In this document: positions 1 to 7,113 of the stretch, one piece after another | Layout of the letters: each line of letters begins with the position of its first letter | Position numbering within the stretch: the first letter of the stretch is position 1 | Program-made: the position numbers and the translations under genes | The notes under the pieces: generated by a model | The model's input: the letters and a program-made list of their open reading frames with translations, nothing else | Told to the model about the DNA's origin: nothing | Database searches by the model: none | Assembly (NCBI GenBank): GCA_049315745.1 | Contig: JBMOJO010000115.1 | Location: forward strand, 1-11,174 | Direction of reading: 5' to 3' | DNA from: JADJPL01 sp049315745 | GTDB taxonomy: Bacteria; Bacteroidota; Bacteroidia; Chitinophagales; Saprospiraceae | DNA length: 11,174 nt

Positions 1-40
1 CGCGAAATTTCAAAAATGATGTGTCTCTCAAAAGATAATT

Positions 41-55
41 TGGCGCGAAGCGCCA
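41..55. repeat. Palindrome with GAA loop (copy A)
   Basis: TGGCGC-GAA-GCGCCA is a perfect 6-base-pair stem with a three-base loop. On the minus strand it reads with a TTC loop and is followed by an A/T-rich tail with a run of T, so it could terminate the sus-like operon. It resembles copy B at 97-109 in loop, stem and left flank, which suggests a dispersed palindromic repeat rather than a one-off terminator. Confidence 0.5.
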
Positions 56-96
56 CGAAAAGGCTTTTTAATCAACCCCGTTTCAAATGATTCTTT

Positions 97-109
97 GGCA
101 CGAAGTGCC
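97..109. repeat. Palindrome with GAA loop (copy B)
   Basis: GGCAC-GAA-GTGCC is a perfect 5-base-pair stem with the same GAA loop as copy A. The fourth stem pair is A-T here and G-C in copy A, so both partners changed and pairing was kept. It lies about 20 bases beyond the stop codon of the SusE-like gene and is the first hairpin its transcript would meet. A terminator role is possible, but no long T run follows directly. Confidence 0.5.
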
Positions 110-128
110 GAATGACCTGAGGAGATTG

Positions 129-1166
129 CTATTTACGCGTTAACTTATACGTATAGTTGCCGGGGAGACTAAGGATCAGCTCGACATCATAAGTCCCCGC
201 AGCAGGTACTTTGATATTATCGCCACCATACTCGAGGGATGCATTTGCGCCGGTATCGCCGAAATTGATCCCCCAGTCATCGTTAGCCCGGAATTTGATC
301 TCGGCCTGGGTGAGCGCAATGGTGACTTTCCAGGATTTGGACACCGCGTCATAGCGCATATCTGTATCAGAGCCCCACCCCCCCGGAGTTGCATCACCGA
401 TAACACCCCAGGTCGTTTTAGTCAACGACCATACTTTCGCCGACAGGTCGGCATTGACACGATAATAACCTGCGGAGTTTGCCCTGAAGTTAGCCCCGGG
501 GGAAGTAATCTTTCCGGAGAAGCCATCTCCATCGTCCCCGAAGATACCGTTATTCCAGTTGGGGGCATTGGTAAGCTTGAACTCCGTAGTCGCGTCCGGG
601 AAGTTTACAAAGCCTTCGTAGTTGTCGTTGCTTTTTACCGATACGATCCTGTCGGCTTTATCCGGCGCCCATCCCTGGTAGCTTCCCGGCACATAAAGGG
701 TAGGATAAACGATAATGACCAGATAAGGCGTTACCCTGAGCCCTGCGACATTGGAGAATATCGTGGGCGCTTTGAGCAGGTCGGATTTTACTCGAACTTC
801 CAGGTCAGTGGCCGTACCGGGAGCGACACCCAGCTTAATTGCGATATCATTCAATTCGGCTGTAGTGAACGCCCTGGAGAGCGCAGGCATATTGATTTCC
901 TGCGGTGCTGCGAAGTTGTTGCCCTTCCTGTCGAATTGCAACCGATGGGTAGAAGCAGCCGCAAAACCGTAATCCGCAGCACTTACTGTTACGGTGAGTG
1001 CGGTATTCTTGGCGTTTGCTTCGGTCAACGTCAGCGTTGTAGCAGAGAGGCCGAGAGAGGGCCCCGCAGTGATGGCGAGGATTGCTTTTTCCTCGTCTTT
1101 GTCGCAGGCAAAAACAGCCAGTGCCAACACCGGTAAAAGCCATATTTTATTGAACCAGTTTTTCAT
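129..1166 (-). CDS. SusE-like outer-membrane lipoprotein with tandem glycan-binding-type domains
   Basis: This 345-residue exported lipoprotein belongs to the SusE/SusF group, which binds starch or other glycans at the cell surface alongside SusC and SusD. The N-terminus has a basic, hydrophobic signal ending in a lipobox (AVFAC) with the lipidated cysteine at residue 21. The following DKDEE is acidic, as in Bacteroidota surface-export signals. Residues about 30-145 look like the N-terminal SusE Ig-like domain. Residues about 157-250 and 252-345 are two related repeats: each opens with a V(P/I)G(S/D) strand and a GW, contains an aromatic N/W-rich loop and a FRAN sequence, and ends in a Y-x-V...L strand pattern. 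It is the last gene of the operon, 29 bases after the SusD gene. The family call is firm; starch as ligand is an inference from the SusE architecture. Confidence 0.85.
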   Translation of the reverse strand: MKNWFNKIWLLPVLALAVFACDKDEEKAILAITAGPSLGLSATTLTLTEANAKNTALTVTVSAADYGFAAASTHRLQFDRKGNNFAAPQEINMPALSRAFTTAELNDIAIKLGVAPGTATDLEVRVKSDLLKAPTIFSNVAGLRVTPYLVIIVYPTLYVPGSYQGWAPDKADRIVSVKSNDNYEGFVNFPDATTEFKLTNAPNWNNGIFGDDGDGFSGKITSPGANFRANSAGYYRVNADLSAKVWSLTKTTWGVIGDATPGGWGSDTDMRYDAVSKSWKVTIALTQAEIKFRANDDWGINFGDTGANASLEYGGDNIKVPAAGTYDVELILSLPGNYTYKLTRK

Positions 1167-1195
1167 ATTCAGAAAATTGAGGTTATTGGTTAAAA

Positions 1196-2797
1196 TTAAT
1201 ATCCGGTATTCTGCTTCAGCTTAGGATTTGCGATCAAATCCGCGCTTGGAATTGGGAAAAGTACCAGGTGATCCGGAACTGCCCTGCCATCTTTTACCCC
1301 ACCTTTGAAAGCCCACAGATAGTTGGAGCCCGTAAAACGGCCATAGCGGACCAGGTCGGTACGGCGGTGCCCTTCCCAGTAGAGCTCTCTGGCGCGCTCG
1401 TCGAGAATGAAATCAACCGTAATCGCGCTAACGTTACCGGTATTGGCCCCGTTGAACGCGCGCGTACGCAGTGCATTGACGTATTGCAAAGCAGTAGCCG
1501 AGCTTCCGCCGGAGCCACCGCGCAGTACGGCCTCGGCATACATCAGATAAACATCCGCGAGGCGGAACATCGGAAAATCGGTGTCGGTAAACTCCCCTCT
1601 CGGATCAGACCCGTTTGCGCCCGTTGAAGTCACGTTCCGGAATTTCGATACGGCATAGCCATCCTGAAAGGTAAAAATATCAGAAATATCGAGCTTTTGT
1701 CCGTCCACATGGAACATGGCACGGCTGTCGGTGGCCCCTGTGATGTCCGAGAACAGATTCACCATATTCTTTGTCGTGCGTAAGCCCCACCATCCGCCAT
1801 TTACACCGAATGCTGCGGGGTTCATCGTACCGCCCACCGCTGCGTGGATCAGGAACGTTGTACCGCCATAGTTTTGCGTACGAAGGCCGTCGAAAGCCAC
1901 CGGAAAGATAATCTCCCTGGAGCGATGGTTGTCGGCAAGGAACAAATTGCGGTAGCTGGATTCGAGTGCATAACCTGCGCCAATAATTTTATTGCACTGT
2001 GCGATACACTCTGAAAATTTGGCCTGGCCGATATACACCTGTGCATTCAGATATAGCTTTGCAAGCAAAGTCCATGCAGCAGCTTTATCGGCACGGGCAT
2101 ACTCGTTGCTTCTGGGCGCAGGCAGGTCAGCGTCAATTTCCTGAAGCTCTTTTTCCAGGAAGGCAAAAAGATCTGCACGGGAAATCTGATTGGGCAGAAA
2201 TGCCCCGATAGCGTCTACATCCGTTACAAATGGTACGCTGCCAAACAAATCAAGTGCGTGGTAGTAGCTAAGCGCGCGCAGAAAGCGCGCCTCCGCGCGG
2301 TAAGTCTTGATATTTGCTGCATCGTTGCCCACAATGCCGCGTTCGCTGAGCTTTTCAGGGGAGGATTGGCGGATGAACTCGTTGCACAGGGAAATCTGGT
2401 AGAAAATCCGGTTGTACATCGCAGCGATAAACTCGTTGCCCGTCGTCCAGTCCATGTCGTGGTAATCCGGCAGGGAGCCGTCATTCCAGCCAATAACCGC
2501 TTCGTCGGTTGGTAGTTCCTGTGCTTTCCAGTACTGCCGGAGGTATTGGGAGAAGCCCTCGTCCAGACCATCAATATCCGGCTGCCCGGCAGGACCTTGC
2601 TGGCCCGAAGTGGCCAGGCCGGCATAGAGCTTTGCCAGAAATGCCTTGTAGTTTGCCGCATCCTTGTAAACTGAAGCAGCTGTAAGCCCCGAAACGGGAA
2701 AAGGCTCCCTGTTCAGGTCGTCCGTACACGCGCCCAAAGCGAGCAGCGCAACGAGGACCCCTGTAGTTTTGAACGATTTGAGTATATTGATTTTCAT
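1196..2797 (-). CDS. RagB/SusD family nutrient-uptake outer-membrane lipoprotein
   Basis: This 533-residue protein is the surface lid of a SusCD transporter: it captures glycan or peptide ligands and feeds them into the SusC barrel. The signal peptide ends in the lipobox ALGAC with the lipidated cysteine at residue 24. It is followed by TDD, whose acidic residues fit a surface-export signal. The middle of the protein is helix-rich and TPR-like (for example RAEARFLRALSYYHALDLFG), which is characteristic of SusD. The C-terminal part has the family pattern RARELYWEGHRRTDLVRYGRF and then FPIPSADLIANPKLKQN. The length is normal for the family. Its start lies 12 bases after the stop of the SusC gene, so the two are almost certainly co-transcribed. 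The substrate cannot be read from the sequence. Confidence 0.95.
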   Translation of the reverse strand: MKINILKSFKTTGVLVALLALGACTDDLNREPFPVSGLTAASVYKDAANYKAFLAKLYAGLATSGQQGPAGQPDIDGLDEGFSQYLRQYWKAQELPTDEAVIGWNDGSLPDYHDMDWTTGNEFIAAMYNRIFYQISLCNEFIRQSSPEKLSERGIVGNDAANIKTYRAEARFLRALSYYHALDLFGSVPFVTDVDAIGAFLPNQISRADLFAFLEKELQEIDADLPAPRSNEYARADKAAAWTLLAKLYLNAQVYIGQAKFSECIAQCNKIIGAGYALESSYRNLFLADNHRSREIIFPVAFDGLRTQNYGGTTFLIHAAVGGTMNPAAFGVNGGWWGLRTTKNMVNLFSDITGATDSRAMFHVDGQKLDISDIFTFQDGYAVSKFRNVTSTGANGSDPRGEFTDTDFPMFRLADVYLMYAEAVLRGGSGGSSATALQYVNALRTRAFNGANTGNVSAITVDFILDERARELYWEGHRRTDLVRYGRFTGSNYLWAFKGGVKDGRAVPDHLVLFPIPSADLIANPKLKQNTGY

Positions 2798-2809
2798 TAT
2801 TGATAAATT

Positions 2810-5743
2810 TTAGAAGTTGAGATTAAGTCCGAAAGAAATAATACGTGGGCGGGGATAGAAGTTGTTGTCTATGCCGCCGGCGATCTCGGGATCAAGGCCA
2901 GTGTATTTAGTAATCACGAATACATTTTGAACGATGGCAGAGAGCTGAAGGTTCGCCTGATTATCCAAAATACTGCCTACATTGTACCCGAACGTCACGT
3001 TGTCCATACGCAGGAAGGAGGCATTCTGGATATAATAGTCGGAGAAGTACTGATTGTTGCCGAAGCGGGTCGCCAAAAGATCAGGAGTAGCATTCCGCAA
3101 TACGTTGTTTAAGGTGAGGTTCCTGTAAACCGCACGCTCTGCATCCACATTATTATATACGTAGTTGCCGATATTGCTGCGCAATACGAAGGACAAACTC
3201 AGGCGATCGAAGGTAAACTGCGAGGAGAAGCCCAAAAACACCGTCGGGTCAGGGCTTTTGAAGCGGTAGCGGTCGTCCAGGGTACTGCGGCCATCGTTGT
3301 TTTCGTCTGTATAGAGGCCTTCGAGCGGCTCTCCATTGCCGTTATAAACCTGGCGATAAACAAAGAATGCGTTGCGGGGGAAGCCCACGGAATGAATCTG
3401 GATGTTGTTGCCCACACCACCTGCAATCCCTCCGGTCTCGATCCCGAGGAAAGAAGGATCCTCTACCGCAGTGAGCTTGGTGATTTCATTTTTGTTGAAC
3501 GTGATATTGAAACCGGCATTCCAGCCGAACTTGCGCTTGTCGGCAATCACGGTATTGAGCGTAAGTTCAAGCCCACGGTTTTCAATGCTGCCGATATTGG
3601 TGAAAATCCGGTTTCTCAGGTTAGACCCTGCCGGGACGTTGATGACTGCGAGCAAGTCTTCTGTTTCTTTGAAGTAGTAATCCACACTACCGCTGACGCG
3701 CCCGTCCAGGAAACCAAAATCGAGCCCCGCGTTGTAAGTAACCGTTTCCTCCCATTTAATTCTCGAATCGTAGCCTTCCGGTCGGATCGTATTGATGAAA
3801 GCATCGCCAAACTGGTATGCCGCAGTCGGCTGCCCGGGCGTAAATCGCGCAAGGTAAGGATAGTCTGAACCGATATCCTGCTGACCCGTGACCCCATAGC
3901 CGAGTCGAAGTTTCAAATCAGAGAAGAGGTTCAGGTCGCGGATTGCCCCTTCTTCGGAGATCCTCCAGGCAAAAGCCGCAGAGGGGAAAAGGCCCCAACG
4001 GGTATCCGGGCTAAAGCGGGAGGAGCCGTCCCTGCGCAGCGTGAAGGTAAGAAGGTAGCGGTCCATGAGCGAGTAGTTCGCACGGCCGAAAAAGGAGACC
4101 AGGGTATTCTGGGTCTTGTACTTGATATTTGCAAACGTATCCCGCTTCGTCTCGGACAGGTCCAGGTTAAAACCCTCGCTGACAAAATCCTGCCAGGAGT
4201 AACCTGCCATTACATCAAAGCGGCTTTTAAGGCCGGGGAGTTCCCTCCCATAATTCAAATAAAACTCCAGGAGTTGGTTCTTTTTATCCTGGGAGTAATT
4301 CGCCGCCTGGCCGCCGCGGAAAAAAGCCTGTGCAGCTGTAGCGGGTACAAATACCTCCCCGGTACCGCTCGACTGATCGAGGCCGAGGTTCAGGTTGGCA
4401 CGCAATTCAGGGAGGAAATGGAAACGATAATCCAACTGGACATTGCCGATGAAGCGGTTAGCATTGCTGTTGTCATCGCGGTTTTCCAGAAGTGCGACCG
4501 GGTTGCGCGGGGCAAGGTTATTGGGCCTGCCCGTAGCTGGGTCTAGCCATTCAAAATAACCGTCGAACTCGCTCAATGCCCCTCTGACCGGCTTGGTTGG
4601 GTCAAAGGTCACAGCAGAACCGATGGCCCCCTGGTTGGCAAAGAAGCTCTTGGAATTCGTCGCTTTGAGGTTGACGTCAATCTTAAGCTTGTCATCCAGC
4701 AACAACGGGGAAAAGCCCAGGGAAGCGGAGGCGCGGTCAAGCTGATCTCTTTTAAGTATCCCCGGTTGGTTGAGGTAGCCGGCGGAGGCCCTGAAAGGAA
4801 TCCCCGCTGCCACACCGGTAATGCTGAGGTTGTTGTCCGTCACCATCGCTGTGCGGTAGATTTCTTCCTGCCAATCGGTGCTCACGGTGCCCAGCAACGC
4901 TTTTTGTTGTGCATTGCCCACCTCGTTGACCACTTTTTTGAAAGCTTCGGCACTGAGGACATCAACGGTGTTGACTTTTTGCGAGGAAGAGAACAGCGAG
5001 CTGAAATTCACCCTCAGCTTACCGTCGCGGGCCCCCTTTTTTGTCGTAATAATAATCACCCCGTTGGAAGCCCGGGAGCCGTAGATGGCTGTTGCCGAGG
5101 CATCTTTCAAAATATTGAACGATTCGATATCGTTGGGGTTGATGAAGCTCAGTGGATTGGCCGCACCCGAAATACCGCCATTATCCAACGGAACACCATC
5201 TATGACGATCAGCGGATCGTTGCTCGCATTCAGGGACGAACCACCCCGGATACGGATCCGGCTGCCAGATCCCGGGGCACCGCCGTTGGTCGTGATCTGT
5301 ACCCCGGCAACTTTACCATTCACGAGTTGTTCTGGCGTGGCGATGTTCCCTTGAATAAAATCCTTGGAAGTCACAGAGGTAACTGCACCGGTCACGTCGG
5401 TTTTTTTAGCTGTACCGTAGCCGATGACGACTACTTCTTCCAGGGTTTCACCGGGAGAAAGGCGCACGTCAATCACCGATGATGCGCCAAGCTCGATCTC
5501 TTGTGAGGTATAACCAGTGTAAGAAAATTGCAAACGGGACACGCCGGCGGGAACGCTCAGCTCATACTTCCCGTCCAGATCCGTAACAGCGCCGTCTCCC
5601 GTTCCCACTATCAGCACATTTGCGCCAATAAGCGGTTCCCCTGAGGATGCATCGGTTACCGTTCCGGAAATTTTGCGTTGTGCCCATAAACCGGACACAC
5701 CCATGAGCAAAATTCCAAAAACCAGGAGTGTTTTAGCATTCAT
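2810..5743 (-). CDS. SusC/RagA family TonB-linked outer-membrane transporter
   Basis: This 977-residue TonB-dependent barrel imports the ligand captured by its SusD partner, using energy passed from the inner membrane by TonB-ExbBD. A signal peptide ends near residue 21-22 (GLWAQ). Residues about 23-95 form the carboxypeptidase-regulatory-like Ig domain, starting ISGTVTDASSGEPLIGANV. A TonB-box-like EEVVVIGYG follows at about 102-110. The plug domain follows, with the typical RIRIRGGSSLNASNDPLIVIDGVPL and the RASNGVIIITTKKG stretch. The rest is beta-barrel, ending in the aromatic FGLNLNF expected of outer-membrane porin-like proteins. The length is typical and I see no frameshift. It is the first gene of the operon. 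No STN domain is present before the Ig domain, so a direct FecR/sigma-factor signalling role is not supported. Confidence 0.95.
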   Translation of the reverse strand: MNAKTLLVFGILLMGVSGLWAQRKISGTVTDASSGEPLIGANVLIVGTGDGAVTDLDGKYELSVPAGVSRLQFSYTGYTSQEIELGASSVIDVRLSPGETLEEVVVIGYGTAKKTDVTGAVTSVTSKDFIQGNIATPEQLVNGKVAGVQITTNGGAPGSGSRIRIRGGSSLNASNDPLIVIDGVPLDNGGISGAANPLSFINPNDIESFNILKDASATAIYGSRASNGVIIITTKKGARDGKLRVNFSSLFSSSQKVNTVDVLSAEAFKKVVNEVGNAQQKALLGTVSTDWQEEIYRTAMVTDNNLSITGVAAGIPFRASAGYLNQPGILKRDQLDRASASLGFSPLLLDDKLKIDVNLKATNSKSFFANQGAIGSAVTFDPTKPVRGALSEFDGYFEWLDPATGRPNNLAPRNPVALLENRDDNSNANRFIGNVQLDYRFHFLPELRANLNLGLDQSSGTGEVFVPATAAQAFFRGGQAANYSQDKKNQLLEFYLNYGRELPGLKSRFDVMAGYSWQDFVSEGFNLDLSETKRDTFANIKYKTQNTLVSFFGRANYSLMDRYLLTFTLRRDGSSRFSPDTRWGLFPSAAFAWRISEEGAIRDLNLFSDLKLRLGYGVTGQQDIGSDYPYLARFTPGQPTAAYQFGDAFINTIRPEGYDSRIKWEETVTYNAGLDFGFLDGRVSGSVDYYFKETEDLLAVINVPAGSNLRNRIFTNIGSIENRGLELTLNTVIADKRKFGWNAGFNITFNKNEITKLTAVEDPSFLGIETGGIAGGVGNNIQIHSVGFPRNAFFVYRQVYNGNGEPLEGLYTDENNDGRSTLDDRYRFKSPDPTVFLGFSSQFTFDRLSLSFVLRSNIGNYVYNNVDAERAVYRNLTLNNVLRNATPDLLATRFGNNQYFSDYYIQNASFLRMDNVTFGYNVGSILDNQANLQLSAIVQNVFVITKYTGLDPEIAGGIDNNFYPRPRIISFGLNLNF

Positions 5744-6051
5744 AACTCTTTTTGAATTGGTGATTAAATAATTGTAAAGATATACCCCGAATTTTGATTA
5801 ATTGATCGAACCAGTATTAAATTTCACACGAATTTTGAAATTTCCCTATTTTTCCCACCGAAATACCGGGCTTCTGGGCGCGGGCGTGAGTCGGGTTTGA
5901 ACTTTGGCATTTTCTGCCCCAACCTGACCCGGTAATTCGAGAAAAATACGCGCGTATGTTCAGCCGTCAACAGACTTTTGCGATGGGTCGTTTTGCGGCG
6001 GAAATGTGCTGTTTTTTTGTCCAAGCGAAGGCTTTTTGGGAAAGCATAGCA
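5744..6051. other. Divergent intergenic region between susC-like gene and rluF
   Basis: This 308-base gap should hold the promoters of the minus-strand sus-like operon and of plus-strand rluF. The 80 bases next to the SusC gene are very A/T-rich. On the minus strand, positions 5782-5775 read TATCTTTA, one mismatch from the Bacteroidota -7 consensus TAnnTTTG, about 32 bases before the start. I do not see a matching -33 TTTG at the right spacing, so this is only a candidate. No transcription-factor operator is recognisable. An open frame runs from 5956 into rluF, but its last 50 bases are a repeat copy (6002-6050), so I treat it as non-coding. Confidence 0.5.
6002..6050 (+). repeat. Inverted repeat, left copy (upstream of rluF)
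   Basis: This segment matches the reverse complement of 7003-7050. The core at 6019-6041 (GTCCAAGCGAAGGCTTTTT plus four bases) is identical over 23 bases. The flanks agree with a few changes and one single-base length difference in a T run. The core can itself fold weakly, AAGC-GAAG-GCTT at 6023-6034. It ends one base before the rluF ATG. It may be a dispersed intergenic repeat. Confidence 0.75.
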
Positions 6052-6843
6052 ATGATTATGGAACAAAACAACGAGGGCTCCATCAGCCTTAACAAATACA
6101 TCAGCGGGACAGGTATCTGCTCGCGACGGGAAGCCGACGTCTGGATTGCGGCAGGGCGCATAACGATCAACGGCACTGTTGCCGTGAAAGGGAACCGCGT
6201 TTTTGACAGCGACCAGGTCCTGCTGGATGGGAAACCGCTCAAAGCCAAACCGGAAACCCTTTATATCGCCTTCAACAAACCCATCGGGGTTGTCTGTACC
6301 ACAGACCCCAAAGAGCCTAAAAATATTATTCGCTTCATCAACCACCCGCAACGCTTATTCCCTGTAGGAAGACTCGACAAGGACTCCCAGGGCCTCATCT
6401 TCCTGACCAACGATGGCGATATCGTCAATAAGATACTGCGCGCAGGAAACCGCCACGAAAAAGAATATATCGTCCAGGTCGCACAGCAGGTCACCGCACA
6501 ATTCGTGAAACAAATGTCGGAAGGGCTGCCGATCCTGGGCACGACGACCCAAAAGTGCCGTGTTGAGCAGATTGATGGCCACACCTTCAAAATTATCCTC
6601 ACCCAGGGCCTCAACCGTCAAATCAGGCGGATGTGCGAATTCCTCGGGTATGAAGTCGTCCGGCTAAAAAGGGTGCGTATCATGCACATAACCCTGGGCA
6701 AACTACGCCCTGGCCGGTGGCGTACCCTCACCCGGGAAGAAGCCCACGCCCTCCGGGCATTAGTCGCCGAATCCTCAAAAACTGCAGTTGCGCCGGTACC
6801 TCCGGCCACCTTTTCAAAACCCTTCAGAAAGAAAAAACTATAG
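6052..6843 (+). CDS. rluF: 23S rRNA pseudouridine synthase, RluF type
   Basis: This enzyme converts a uridine of 23S rRNA to pseudouridine; the E. coli RluF target is U2604, and it also acts on tRNA-Tyr. With the start at 6052 it has 263 residues. Residues about 10-65 form an S4 RNA-binding domain (LNKYISGTGICSRREAD). The catalytic domain has NKPIGVVCTTDP, then PVGRLDKDSQGL with the catalytic aspartate at about residue 109, then TNDGDIVNKILRAGN and ILTQGLNRQIRRM. These match the RluF subgroup rather than RsuA, RluB or RluE. The tail is basic (KPFRKKKL). Frame-compatible starts exist at 5956, 6052 and 6058. I prefer 6052 or 6058 because the S4 domain starts soon after, and the extension from 5956 would translate a repeat. 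Confidence 0.9.
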   Translation: MIMEQNNEGSISLNKYISGTGICSRREADVWIAAGRITINGTVAVKGNRVFDSDQVLLDGKPLKAKPETLYIAFNKPIGVVCTTDPKEPKNIIRFINHPQRLFPVGRLDKDSQGLIFLTNDGDIVNKILRAGNRHEKEYIVQVAQQVTAQFVKQMSEGLPILGTTTQKCRVEQIDGHTFKIILTQGLNRQIRRMCEFLGYEVVRLKRVRIMHITLGKLRPGRWRTLTREEAHALRALVAESSKTAVAPVPPATFSKPFRKKKL

Positions 6844-6893
6844 CTTTATCGCTCCTGGACCGTCAGTGTCGTAGGAAATCCGGCTATGTCGCC

Positions 6894-6915
6894 CCGTTGC
6901 GTACAACGGCCTTTT
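6894..6915 (+). terminator. Candidate terminator of rluF (or palindromic repeat)
   Basis: CCGTTG-CGTA-CAACGG forms a 6-base-pair stem with a four-base loop, followed by CCTTTT. It lies about 50 bases after the rluF stop, where a rho-independent terminator is expected. The T run is short and the surrounding sequence looks like a dispersed repeat, so the assignment as terminator is moderate. Confidence 0.4.
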
Positions 6916-6947
6916 ACTACTAGACTTGTTTCTACAGGATTTCTCGT

Positions 6948-6972
6948 GGGTTTAAAAAGGCTTTTTTCGCCC
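6948..6972. other. A/T-rich interrupted hairpin
   Basis: GGG at 6948-6950 can pair with CCC at 6970-6972 around an inner AAAAA-GGC-TTTTT stem (6954-6966), with mismatches between. The run of six T at 6962-6967 makes it a possible weak terminator in either direction. The similar AAAAGGCTTTTT also occurs at about 58-69, so it may be part of a repeat rather than a dedicated site. Confidence 0.25.
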
Positions 6973-7002
6973 AACACTACCCTTTTTCTCTCACGTAGTA
7001 TG

Positions 7003-7050
7003 GTTATACTCTCCCAAAAAGCCTTCGCTTGGACGAAAAATAGCACATTT
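7003..7050 (-). repeat. Inverted repeat, right copy (upstream of the nuclease gene)
   Basis: This is the reverse-complement partner of 6002-6050. Its core at 7012-7034 is a perfect 23-base match to 6019-6041. The two copies face each other across rluF, with outer ends about 1,049 bases apart. No short target-site duplication or transposase gene is visible, so I do not call it a mobile element. Confidence 0.75.
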
Positions 7051-7113
7051 TCCCCTCGCGATAACCTGTGGCAACAAGTCTATTTTTCTATTTTTACCCA
7101 CAAATACCTTCCG

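Larger units (their letters stand above)
1..128. other. Non-coding left edge with two palindromes
   Basis: No plausible coding region is visible in this stretch, which lies downstream of the SusE-like gene on the minus strand. It contains two short GAA-loop hairpins, listed separately, each preceded by a similar A/T-rich stretch that begins with TTTCAAA. Between them is an AAAAGGCTTTTT run that could also fold weakly. The stretch probably acts as the 3' end of the sus-like operon, or is the edge of a repeat cluster that continues to the left. I see no clear start of another gene. Confidence 0.6.
6844..7113. other. Repeat-rich intergenic region between rluF and the nuclease gene
   Basis: These 270 bases hold no convincing gene, though both strands have short open frames. 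In order, it contains a palindrome with a following T run (6894-6915), a CTTGTTTCTACA segment, an A/T hairpin at 6948-6972, and an inverted copy of the repeat found before rluF (7003-7050). The last 60 bases before the nuclease start are A/T-rich with two TATTTTT-like stretches (7081-7096) that could belong to its promoter, but no complete -33/-7 pair is clear. Confidence 0.55.

Noticed and set aside
4766..5482. Open frame of 238 codons on the plus strand
   Set aside because: It is antisense to the N-terminal Ig, plug and early barrel part of the SusC gene, whose family motifs are unmistakable. Its translation shows no domain pattern.
5775..5782. Possible -7 promoter element for the sus-like operon on the minus strand
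   Set aside because: TATCTTTA differs at one position from TAnnTTTG, and no -33 TTTG lies at the usual spacing. In an A/T-rich stretch such a match is expected by chance, so it is mentioned only in the intergenic entry.
5824..6351. Open frame of 175 codons on the minus strand between the susC-like gene and rluF
   Set aside because: Much of it is antisense to the S4 domain and early catalytic part of rluF, and the rest crosses the repeat. No domain or start signal supports it.
6846..7046. Small minus-strand frame (66 codons) starting with GTG inside the right repeat copy
   Set aside because: It begins inside a repeat and then crosses two palindromes. Only the repeat-derived peptide is shared with the other copy. 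It is kept as a finding about the repeat, not as a gene.
6002..7050. Mobile element or MITE-like cassette carrying rluF
   Set aside because: The inverted copies look suggestive, but there is no transposase and I see no target-site duplication at the outer ends. RluF is a standard housekeeping enzyme with composition like its neighbours.
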